In this document: positions 1 through 5,857 of the stretch, piece by piece | Layout of the letters: each line of letters opens with the position of its first letter | Position numbering within the stretch: the first letter of the stretch is position 1 | Made by a program: the position numbers and the translations under genes | Notes under the pieces: model-generated | Database searches by the model: none | Seen by the model: only the letters and a program-made list of their open reading frames with translations | What the model was told of the DNA's origin: nothing | NCBI GenBank assembly: GCA_020696955.1 | Contig: JAJFBK010000016.1 | Span: 1-9,214, forward strand | Direction: 5' to 3' | DNA from: Patescibacteria group bacterium | GTDB taxonomy: Bacteria; Patescibacteria; UBA1384; CAILIB01 | Length of the DNA: 9,214 bases

Positions 1-2258
1 AAGGCCACGACGATTAGCACGAAGCTGACTGGTAGGGCAGCAATCGGGCCGCCAAGCAGAACAAAGCCAAGCGTAAAAAGAAATGAGAAAGCAGTGGCAC
101 CTATCATGGTCAAACTTGGCCTGATGCTCCAGGCATGCGGAAAACTTCTCACGGCAAAGAGACAGGCCTGTCCCATGAAAACGAATCCCACGAACGTCAC
201 TGTTCTTAAATGATCCATATCAAATCCAAATACTGACCGGCCAAGTTCGAATACAACAAGCATAAGAGTGAGTGGCACCAAGGCCAGTACGGCAGCAGAG
301 AGGACAAGTTTTTTCACCTCCCACTTAGCCGGATATTTGGAGGCAACCGACTTGTCAGTGGCAATAGAGATGGCTACGAAGTCATTAGCCAGAACCAAAA
401 GGATGGCCACCATGGGTGAAAGCACATAGGAGTGCGTAAGCATGAAAACGATACTCGTAAAGAAAGAGACCTCAACCGCCTTGACGCTTTTGTTCAAAGC
501 CCAAGTCCGTATACGTGCGTACACCTCTCGGCTTGCTTGAACAGTAGCGACGATTCCTTCTAACCCTGGATTGGTCAGGATAAAGCTGGCCGACTGCTTG
601 GCAACATCGGTGGCACCAGAAACCGCAATCCCCACTTCCGCCTGATGAAGGGCTGGTGCATCATTTACCCCGTCCCCGGTCATTCCCACCGTGTGGCCAG
701 CTTCCTGCAAGGCTTTCACGATTCGAAGCTTATCCTTTGGGTAGACTTCGGCAAAAATACTGCCTGACAAGGCAAGCTTGGGATGACTTTCAAGATCTGA
801 AGGGGTTACTACCGCTCCTCGAAGACCCAACTGATGGGCAATTGCCGCAGCTGTCGATTTACCATCTCCAGTAATCATAACCACCCTGATTCCAAGGCCT
901 CTTAACCTTCTCATAAGAGCCGGCGCCTCTTCACGCAAAGGGTCTGAGAGGGCAATAAGCCCGACGCATTCCCACTCATCCTTGAATTTGGCAATTACGG
1001 CCACCACCCGTAATCCCTGCTCAGAATAAGCCGCAAGATCAGTCTGGATTTTACTTGTTGTGCCTTTCAGTTCTTTGAGCATGAGATCAGGAAAGCCTTT
1101 TCGCAAAGGAATTTCCTTTCCATCAAGGATGATACAGGCCTCGGTACATTTGGTAGCCGAATCAAAGGGCACGAAATTACAAGACTCAGCCAAATGAATT
1201 CCTCGCATTGCCGTCTCCTGCAGGATGGCCCTATCGATAGCGTCCTCATCAGCCTCATTACTGCAAGCTGCCGCCATTTGTAACAAGTCTTCCTTACTGA
1301 AATGTCCGTAGCTGATAGTCTTTACGACTTCTAGCCGATTCTGAGTAAGCGTGCCCGTCTTATCAACACAGAGGACATCCATCATGGCCGCTTCTTGAAC
1401 GGCCGCCAATCTCCTTACCAATACGCCCGCCTTACCCCGACTCAGCTGCAGAGCGCCATAACTCTGGGCGACGGCGAACATGGTAGGAAAAGCCACTGGA
1501 ATGGACGTTACCAACAAGACAATTACAAAGGTAAGAATATTGGTTAGCGGGGCACCGGTAATAAGGGCGTAAGCCGTCACTGCTACCGATAGCGTGAGAT
1601 TAAGAATGAAGAAGCATTTGATGATGGTAAAAATCACCTTCTCCATGTGGGTAGGCGGATGTGAGACCTCCAAAAGTTGGGTTGTTTTTCCATATTGAGT
1701 GGATCCTCCTATGGCCGTCACGGTTGCCGTGGCCTCTCCCCGTTTCACGACACCGCCAGTGAATACCGCATCGCCCGTCGAAAGGTCTCTGGCCACCGAT
1801 TCCCCGGTCAGACTGGAAAGATCAACACTTATTTGTCCTTCGGTAAGAATCGCATCGGCAGGAACGATATCCCCAGTCCTCATCCTGATCAGATCACCAG
1901 GCAAGAGCTCTCTTGAAGGAAGCGCCAGCCATGAACCATCTCGAAAAACCCGAGACATGATCTGCAGGTTATGTCGAAGTGAAGCCAAGGCCTTGTCAGC
2001 CGAATGACGTTGATGGAGATTGATAGCGCTGTTTACGAAGAGCAAGCCCAGCATGACTACCGCTTCTAATGTTTTTCCCGAAAAGAAGGCCAGGAAAATA
2101 GTGCACTCCAAAAGCCAGGGCAAAGGACCCCAAAAGTTTTTGAAATAGAGCCGTAAAAGATTTTCACTTTTTTCGGGCAGCTCATTAAATCCATATGAGC
2201 TTCGAAGTGAGTCTACCTGGACGGATGTGAGACCAGTAATGGAAGGTGTAGCGGGCAT
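1..2258 (-). CDS. P3A-type plasma-membrane H+-transporting ATPase (3' end outside window)
   Basis: An ATP-driven cation pump of the plasma-membrane proton ATPase (P3A) family, expected to export H+ and set up membrane potential. The minus-strand frame is open for 752 codons from ATG 2258 and runs off the window, so the last residues are missing. In order I see an N-terminal cation-ATPase domain (about 1-60), M1-M2, the actuator loop with TGES (151-154), M4 with a PVAFP motif (254-258), the phosphorylation motif DKTGTLT (Asp299), a nucleotide-binding KGFP (387-390, usually KGAP), MITGD (461-465), TGDGVNDAP (527-535) and C-terminal helices. Asn76 in M2 and Asp626 in M6 align with the two residues of plant proton pumps needed for H+ transport (AHA2 Asn106 and Asp684, from memory). 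The M5 residue aligned with AHA2 Arg655 is Glu596. The family is certain; H+ specificity is likely but inferred. No Shine-Dalgarno is seen; an extended -10 lies 6 nt before the ATG. Confidence 0.95.
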   Translation of the reverse strand, partial: MPATPSITGLTSVQVDSLRSSYGFNELPEKSENLLRLYFKNFWGPLPWLLECTIFLAFFSGKTLEAVVMLGLLFVNSAINLHQRHSADKALASLRHNLQIMSRVFRDGSWLALPSRELLPGDLIRMRTGDIVPADAILTEGQISVDLSSLTGESVARDLSTGDAVFTGGVVKRGEATATVTAIGGSTQYGKTTQLLEVSHPPTHMEKVIFTIIKCFFILNLTLSVAVTAYALITGAPLTNILTFVIVLLVTSIPVAFPTMFAVAQSYGALQLSRGKAGVLVRRLAAVQEAAMMDVLCVDKTGTLTQNRLEVVKTISYGHFSKEDLLQMAAACSNEADEDAIDRAILQETAMRGIHLAESCNFVPFDSATKCTEACIILDGKEIPLRKGFPDLMLKELKGTTSKIQTDLAAYSEQGLRVVAVIAKFKDEWECVGLIALSDPLREEAPALMRRLRGLGIRVVMITGDGKSTAAAIAHQLGLRGAVVTPSDLESHPKLALSGSIFAEVYPKDKLRIVKALQEAGHTVGMTGDGVNDAPALHQAEVGIAVSGATDVAKQSASFILTNPGLEGIVATVQASREVYARIRTWALNKSVKAVEVSFFTSIVFMLTHSYVLSPMVAILLVLANDFVAISIATDKSVASKYPAKWEVKKLVLSAAVLALVPLTLMLVVFELGRSVFGFDMDHLRTVTFVGFVFMGQACLFAVRSFPHAWSIRPSLTMIGATAFSFLFTLGFVLLGGPIAALPVSFVLIVVA

Positions 2259-2261
2259 GCT

Positions 2262-2273
2262 TTCATTATAGCA
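2262..2273 (-). promoter_or_regulatory. Extended -10 promoter, probably leaderless, for the ATPase gene
   Basis: On the minus strand TGCTATAAT occupies 2273-2265: a perfect -10 hexamer with the TGn extension. Six nucleotides separate it from ATG 2258, so transcription would begin at or next to the start codon. No TTGACA-like -35 is visible at 16-18 nt. There is no Shine-Dalgarno before the ATG. The promoter sits in the 31-nt gap after the stop codon of the upstream minus-strand gene. Confidence 0.7.
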
Positions 2274-2289
2274 AACCCTTCCTTACGAA

Positions 2290-2676
2290 TTATTGCCTGA
2301 ACAAGATTCCGGGACGAGAAAAGTCCAGTTTTGGTTTTAGGAGCGAGTATGCAGCCTCACATTCTGGACACTCTTTTAGAACTACAGAATCTTTTACGAA
2401 ATAAACCTCACCCTCTTTTCGGCCATTACTGAGGACGCTTACCACCTCAAGACCTTCATTCACGGTCACAACCTGCCAAACCGGAACAATTGCCGTAACC
2501 GTAATAGGCTCTGAAGCGTGCTCCTTGGAGGAAAAGACCGGAGCGGCCTCGCTTTTAGAAGCCCAAGGACTGGAGCTTACCAGTATCCCTAGCCCAAAGA
2601 CTAATAACGCTAGCATGGAGTTCATATACATATCTAATGATAGTCCGCCAAGTATGGGCTTGTTTTCGAAACGCAT
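2290..2676 (-). CDS. Small exported protein of unknown function
   Basis: I do not recognise this family. The frame encodes 128 residues from ATG 2676. A hydrophobic segment (about 20-36) followed by small residues and an SEAAP stretch near residue 44 looks like a signal peptide, so the mature part (about 80 residues) would be outside the membrane. The mature part is rich in alternating valines, as in a beta-sandwich, and carries a CPEC motif (103-106) that could form a disulfide or bind metal. The start is uncertain: in-frame ATGs also occur at 2631 and 2625, and a TATCAT box (2642-2637) lies 5 nt before ATG 2631, which would fit a leaderless shorter form. The longer form has Arg and Lys in its n-region; the shorter has none. 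No Shine-Dalgarno precedes any of them. It follows a terminator, so it should have its own promoter, and it lies 31 nt upstream of the proton-pump gene. Confidence 0.6.
   Translation of the reverse strand: MRFENKPILGGLSLDMYMNSMLALLVFGLGILVSSSPWASKSEAAPVFSSKEHASEPITVTAIVPVWQVVTVNEGLEVVSVLSNGRKEGEVYFVKDSVVLKECPECEAAYSLLKPKLDFSRPGILFRQ
2637..2642 (-). promoter_or_regulatory. Possible -10 box for the small exported protein
   Basis: TATCAT on the minus strand matches the -10 consensus at five of six positions and lies 5 nt before the in-frame ATG at 2631. No -35 or TGn extension is visible. A competing box, TTATAG at 2682-2677, abuts ATG 2676. Which one is used decides the true start; neither is strong. 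Confidence 0.3.
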
Positions 2677-2692
2677 CTATAAGCTTGCGTAC

Positions 2693-2725
2693 AAAAAAAT
2701 CCCTCCGCAAGTATTTGCGGAGGGA
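2693..2725 (-). terminator. Rho-independent terminator after the HAD gene
   Basis: An 11-bp perfect stem (2700-2710 pairing with 2715-2725, core CCCTCCGCAA/TTGCGGAGGG) with a GTAT loop is followed on the minus strand by seven T residues (2699-2693). It lies just after the HAD stop codon (2730-2732). It should end the Nudix-DUF2103-HAD transcript and insulate the downstream minus-strand genes. Confidence 0.92.
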
Positions 2726-2729
2726 GAGA

Positions 2730-3368
2730 TCACGATCCAGCACGGTAAAGCTCAAGAAGCTCACGCCACCTGTCATGAAGTCGGTAAGACAAATCCGGCA
2801 ACTCATTATCAGGAACGTGGCTGTTGGCATAAGTAGTGATGATAAAAGAAGCAATCCCTTTGTCAGAACACTCTTTGGCAACATTTAAGTTATCTTCTAC
2901 GATGGCGGTACAGCCTCGTTTTAGACACTCAAGGCCCTTCTCAAAGAAAGTGAACCCACCTTCTTCATTAGAGGAACAGCAGTGAATGATTTCCTGAAAC
3001 TCGAGTGGTCGGAAAAGAGCAGCCTCTTCCTTCGTTGATTCCGCCAACTCATCATGCCGATGGGTCATGGCCACCACGGGCTTATCAAGCGAGATGGCAT
3101 GAAGCGTCTTAACCGCATAAGGAGCCGGTGGCAATCTGTTTGCGCCATGAAACTCCATGCATCTTTTCATTGCTTCGTAATGACTGATCTGCCAAAGATC
3201 TTCTAGTCTCTTTCCAAGATAATCGGTAAGGGTATACTCAGCACCATATCGAGCGTTGTACCAAACCAAGAGAGGATCAATGAGCACTACGGCTGAATCA
3301 TCCAAGTCGGTTGCCAATACTTTTGTGGTACGCAGGTACCATATGGCTTTTTCTCGAGTTAAGGGCAT
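2730..3368 (-). CDS. HAD-superfamily phosphatase-like protein, 5'-nucleotidase-like
   Basis: A soluble 212-residue protein with HAD-fold hallmarks. Motif I is DLDD (Asp21 nucleophile, Asp23 acid/base). Motif II is the Thr in VVAMTHRHD (Thr102). A conserved-type Lys (Lys144) precedes motif III/IV, IVEDN with Glu158-Asp159 for Mg2+ binding. A helical cap (about 30-90) fits between motifs I and II. The E-D pair followed by a Gly-Ile strand resembles the NT5C/YqfW-like 5'(3')-nucleotidase branch, but the substrate cannot be read from sequence. The start is well supported: AAGGAGGT (3384-3377) lies 8 nt before the ATG, the strongest ribosome binding site in the window. It is the last gene of a minus-strand cluster with a Nudix hydrolase, 55 nt after the DUF2103-like gene and directly before a terminator. 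A nucleotide clean-up role shared with the Nudix enzyme is an inference. Confidence 0.8.
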   Translation of the reverse strand: MPLTREKAIWYLRTTKVLATDLDDSAVVLIDPLLVWYNARYGAEYTLTDYLGKRLEDLWQISHYEAMKRCMEFHGANRLPPAPYAVKTLHAISLDKPVVAMTHRHDELAESTKEEAALFRPLEFQEIIHCCSSNEEGGFTFFEKGLECLKRGCTAIVEDNLNVAKECSDKGIASFIITTYANSHVPDNELPDLSYRLHDRWRELLELYRAGS

Positions 3369-3376
3369 CGGAAGCC

Positions 3377-3384
3377 ACCTCCTT
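3377..3384 (-). promoter_or_regulatory. Strong Shine-Dalgarno for the HAD gene
   Basis: AAGGAGGT on the minus strand, 8 nt before ATG 3368, is fully complementary to the usual 16S rRNA 3' tail. It fixes the HAD start. It also contrasts with most other genes here, which lack such a site. Confidence 0.85.
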
Positions 3385-3423
3385 CTTCCTTGTGTACCAG
3401 AAAATACTGGGAAACGATAGCCG

Positions 3424-3696
3424 TTATGCTTCCAGCAGCTTTTCTACTTCATCAGCACTATCCGTATATACCCGTATTTCTTGGATAACCGTCCTTCCCC
3501 TGAACTTCACCAGAACGCCGCCAGGAAACCGCAGGCACTTTATAGAAACCGGACCACTGGTAATCACCTTAATATGTCCTAAGGAAATCTTGCTTACGCA
3601 TGGCAAGGCCGCCACCGCTTTCATCGGACGCAAAGCCTCATCGATAACAGTTGTATGGCTCGTCGTAAACTTTCCGCCCTGCAAATGCTTCGGCAT
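3424..3696 (-). CDS. DUF2103-like small protein, predicted metal-binding
   Basis: A 90-residue soluble protein. The N-terminal pattern HLQGGK...SHTTV (4-17) followed by LPCVSKISLGHIK (31-43) and the C-terminal VQE-like IQEIRVYTDS (71-80) resemble, from memory, DUF2103/COG4031, described as a predicted metal-binding protein known mostly from archaea. His4, His14 and His41 and the two cysteines (33, 54) could be ligands; that is inference. Its biochemical role is unknown. The start ATG lies one nucleotide after the stop of the upstream Nudix gene, so translational coupling is likely; no Shine-Dalgarno is needed or clearly present. It shares a cluster with the Nudix and HAD genes. Confidence 0.7.
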   Translation of the reverse strand: MPKHLQGGKFTTSHTTVIDEALRPMKAVAALPCVSKISLGHIKVITSGPVSIKCLRFPGGVLVKFRGRTVIQEIRVYTDSADEVEKLLEA

Positions 3697-3697
3697 G

Positions 3698-4213
3698 TTA
3701 CCAGCCCAGTATCAGGGTTGCCTTGTCCACTTCTTCATTCATACCCTTTATATAAGGAAGGTCGTTTAGCTCGGTACGTGTAACCCAGGCATGGTCAGTG
3801 AAAGCGCCTTCTTCCACCTTCACTTCCCCGCTAACAAAAGGGGCCATGAACTTTAGGAGAATAACCGGGATGCCATCAGGCCGCACAAAGGCGACACTAT
3901 TCAAGTATTGAAGATTGCGCGCATCTATTTCCACTCCCGACTCTTCTCTTGCTTCCCGGCTTAGCAGGTCTTCAAGAGCATTTTCAAAATCAATGACATC
4001 GCCGTTCATTCGGGTCGGATGCTCGATGTCCATATCCTTCCACTCCAATTTTCCTCCTGGAAAGGCAAATTTTCCCGGATGAACCTTTTCGGACTCGCTT
4101 CTTTTCAGTGCCAAGAAGCGGCGGTCTTCTTCCCTATAAATGAGTACATTGGCCACGAAGTAGAAAAGCTTGTCGCTTTTAGCTGCTTCCAAACTGATTT
4201 TTGAAGCTTTCAT
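3698..4213 (-). CDS. Nudix hydrolase with an interrupted Nudix box
   Basis: A soluble 171-residue protein of the Nudix fold, a family that cleaves nucleoside diphosphates linked to another group, using Mg2+. The first half of the Nudix box is FPGGKLE (51-57), and the catalytic helix is SREAREESGV (85-94), with metal-binding Glu90-Glu91. Between the two lies about 18 more residues than in the canonical Gx5Ex7REUxEExGU spacing. A strand-rich core (18-50, 100-145) and an AWVT segment (142-145) fit the family fold. The substrate is unknown. The start ATG 4213 has no Shine-Dalgarno; a weak AGTAAT box lies about 7 nt upstream. It is the first gene of a minus-strand cluster and is divergent from the DUF998-like gene across 74 bp. 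Confidence 0.88.
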   Translation of the reverse strand: MKASKISLEAAKSDKLFYFVANVLIYREEDRRFLALKRSESEKVHPGKFAFPGGKLEWKDMDIEHPTRMNGDVIDFENALEDLLSREAREESGVEIDARNLQYLNSVAFVRPDGIPVILLKFMAPFVSGEVKVEEGAFTDHAWVTRTELNDLPYIKGMNEEVDKATLILGW

Positions 4214-4287
4214 GAGAAGGATTACTTATCTTGCTTCAGCCTACCACGTTCATGGCCCGTGGCAAACAAACCTGGTAAAGTGATCTT
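4214..4287. promoter_or_regulatory. Divergent intergenic region between Nudix and DUF998-like genes
   Basis: This 74-bp gap must hold the promoters for both the minus-strand Nudix cluster and the plus-strand membrane protein. The plus-strand promoter is clear (4273-4281). On the minus strand only weak boxes are present (AGTAAT or GATAAG just before ATG 4213). A short 5-bp inverted repeat CCACG/CGTGG (4244-4248, 4258-4262) lies between them. Confidence 0.5.
4273..4281 (+). promoter_or_regulatory. Extended -10 promoter, probably leaderless, for the DUF998-like gene
   Basis: TGGTAAAGT is a TGn extension plus a -10 hexamer matching TATAAT at four of six positions. Exactly 6 nt separate it from ATG 4288, the same geometry as the ATPase promoter. 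No Shine-Dalgarno precedes the ATG and no good -35 is visible, which fits initiation at the start codon. Confidence 0.5.
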
Positions 4288-4944
4288 ATGAATCAATTTC
4301 GTCTTCCCATCATTATTTTCGGCACACTCTTCTTTGTCTGCCTAAGCTCCGCCATGGCCCTTTACCAAGGAGCCAGCCAATTTCTCCTCTACGATTCTGG
4401 GTATTCCCAGGTTCATAATTTTTTAAGTGACTTAGGGATTAGTGAGAGTTACAATCACCAGCCGGTCAGCAACGTCATTAACATCCTCTTCGGCTATGCG
4501 CTTTTCTCAGCCGGCATCGCCACGGCCCTCTTTTTCTTTCAGCAATCCTTGCGGCTAAAAGGAACCGTTAAGAAGATTCTTCCGGCCCTTGGGGTTCTGA
4601 CCTGGCTAAGCGTCAGCCTTATTCCCCTCATCCCCTCCGATGACTATGTCTGGCCTCACCGAATCGTCACCGTACTGACGCTGATCATCTTAGCAATTGC
4701 TTGCACTGCCCTTTCAATGGCTGCGCCGGAACGCACTTTTCAATCAGCTGGACTTCGGGTTTTTACCGTCCTTCTCTGGCTCTACCTTCTTTTTTTATTC
4801 CTCGGGCCCCTGCCAAACTCAAGTTTGCTCGCCCGCATGGTTCATGCCCTCAGCCAAAAGGGTATTATCTATGGTTTTATGATCGTGGTTTCTCTTTTCC
4901 AATTCTTCCCTATTAGAAATGAGACGAATGAAGATTTCGCATAA
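4288..4944 (+). CDS. Six-helix membrane protein, DUF998-like
   Basis: A 218-residue integral membrane protein with about six hydrophobic helices (roughly 8-28, 61-85, 95-115, 124-146, 155-173, 186-206). The NFLSDLG segment (44-50) after the first helix and the IPSDDYVWPHR segment (115-125) resemble the conserved features of DUF998 proteins; this is a match from memory. No biochemical role is established for that group and I assign none. The gene has a likely leaderless start. Its 3' end overlaps the next gene, an alpha/beta hydrolase, by 26 nt, so the two are probably cotranscribed and translationally coupled. The hydrolase has an N-terminal membrane segment, so the two products may act together at the membrane (inference). 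Confidence 0.75.
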   Translation: MNQFRLPIIIFGTLFFVCLSSAMALYQGASQFLLYDSGYSQVHNFLSDLGISESYNHQPVSNVINILFGYALFSAGIATALFFFQQSLRLKGTVKKILPALGVLTWLSVSLIPLIPSDDYVWPHRIVTVLTLIILAIACTALSMAAPERTFQSAGLRVFTVLLWLYLLFLFLGPLPNSSLLARMVHALSQKGIIYGFMIVVSLFQFFPIRNETNEDFA

Positions 4945-5800
4945 GATAGCTGTTCGGTTGGGAAAGATATTTCTTATAAGCTTTCTGATCATTTCCCTCA
5001 CAGGTGGCTTCTTTTCCATGAAGGGAAAGCAGGTTCCGATTACCGATTATCCGACATCCCAGTATGAAACCGTCTCTTTCGGCAGCGAGGCTCGTGACCG
5101 TCTTCGACTTGAGGGGTGGTTCTTTCCTGCTGGTTCCGAAAAAGTCGCCCTTGTCGTCCATGGCTGGAGCGGGAACCGTTCAAGCTTCTTGGGACTGGCG
5201 CAGTACCTGCAGACAGAAGGAATCAACGTCCTTACGGTGGACTTACGGGGCGGGACTGGAAAAAATACCTACGGTCAGTACGAGGAAGGAGACATCTCCG
5301 GGGCGGTTACCTGGCTTAAGGGCCGGCAATTTGCTCCAGAAAACATTTTCCTAATCGGCAACTCACTTGGAGGCGCCGCATCAATTAATTATGCTTCAAG
5401 CCACTCGGTTGGCGGGTTAGCCCTTATTAGCCCGGTACTCAATATTAGCCATACAAAACAGTACGTAGTCAAAGATCTGAACCTGCTCTTCCCCACCATT
5501 TATGCCACGGGCATCACAGTAGTTGAGCGCCTATTTTATGGAATAAAACCCGTAGACCCAGAAGATGTCTTCGGCGCCTTAAGGATGCCGGTAATTATAT
5601 TTCACGGCACCGAAGACCATAAGGCGTCAATCGATGACGTTTACAAGTTGCAGAAATCTCTTTCCAAGGACCAAGAACAAATTACCGATTTTGTCTTCTT
5701 CGAAAATGCCGACCACACCTTTTTTAAAGACAATGCTCAAAGTCAGAAAGAAGTGAGCCAGGATATTTTGGATTTCATAAAAAAGATCTCTAGGAGATAG
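4919..5800 (+). CDS. Membrane-anchored alpha/beta hydrolase
   Basis: A 293-residue serine hydrolase-fold protein. Residues 12-32 form an N-terminal hydrophobic segment after a basic start (MRRMK), acting as signal anchor or signal peptide. The catalytic domain shows the oxyanion-loop VVHGWSGN (79-86), the nucleophile elbow GNSLGG (Ser149), the acid in HGTEDHKAS (Asp233) and the base in NADHTFF (His266), so a complete Ser-Asp-His triad is present. The family includes esterases, lipases and acyl-transfer enzymes; the substrate cannot be told. The DLRGGTGK segment (108-115) resembles the prolyl-oligopeptidase/BAAT-like branch but is not decisive. The start at 4919 overlaps the upstream gene by 26 nt; a second in-frame ATG at 4928 would reduce this to 17 nt. 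No terminator is visible after the stop. Confidence 0.88.
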   Translation: MRRMKISHKIAVRLGKIFLISFLIISLTGGFFSMKGKQVPITDYPTSQYETVSFGSEARDRLRLEGWFFPAGSEKVALVVHGWSGNRSSFLGLAQYLQTEGINVLTVDLRGGTGKNTYGQYEEGDISGAVTWLKGRQFAPENIFLIGNSLGGAASINYASSHSVGGLALISPVLNISHTKQYVVKDLNLLFPTIYATGITVVERLFYGIKPVDPEDVFGALRMPVIIFHGTEDHKASIDDVYKLQKSLSKDQEQITDFVFFENADHTFFKDNAQSQKEVSQDILDFIKKISRR

Positions 5801-5810
5801 CGCACATACC

Positions 5811-5819
5811 TGCTATCAT
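5811..5819 (+). promoter_or_regulatory. Extended -10 promoter for the sensor operon
   Basis: TGCTATCAT combines a TGn extension with a -10 hexamer matching TATAAT at five of six positions, 11 nt after the hydrolase stop. Transcription would begin near 5826 and give a leader of about 28 nt before ATG 5854. No -35 consensus is visible. Read-through from the hydrolase gene is also possible because no terminator lies between. Confidence 0.5.
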
Positions 5820-5836
5820 TCAGTGACAATCATATT

Positions 5837-5857
5837 CCATAAGCTTTTATCTTATGG
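5837..5857 (+). promoter_or_regulatory. Inverted repeat spanning the start codon of the binding-protein gene
   Basis: CCATAAG (5837-5843) and CTTATGG (5851-5857) form a perfect 7-bp inverted repeat around a 7-nt spacer. The right arm contains the ATG (5854-5856). In RNA it could form a hairpin hiding the start codon; in DNA it could be a protein-binding site. Function is not shown by sequence alone. Confidence 0.4.

Noticed and set aside
1677..2007. Plus-strand open frames opposite the ATPase gene
   Set aside because: They lie antisense to conserved P-type ATPase sequence and encode nothing recognisable.
2555..2884. Open frames overlapping the HAD gene's 3' end, the terminator and the small exported gene, on both strands
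   Set aside because: They run through a clear terminator hairpin, have no start signals or family resemblance, and are in other frames of better-supported genes.
3398..3411. CCAG/CTGG mini-hairpin between the DUF2103-like and HAD genes
   Set aside because: Four base pairs and no T tract; not a credible terminator or attenuator.
4244..4262. CCACG/CGTGG inverted repeat in the divergent intergenic region as an operator
   Set aside because: Only 5 bp per arm with a 9-nt spacer, which is common by chance; position is suggestive but not enough.
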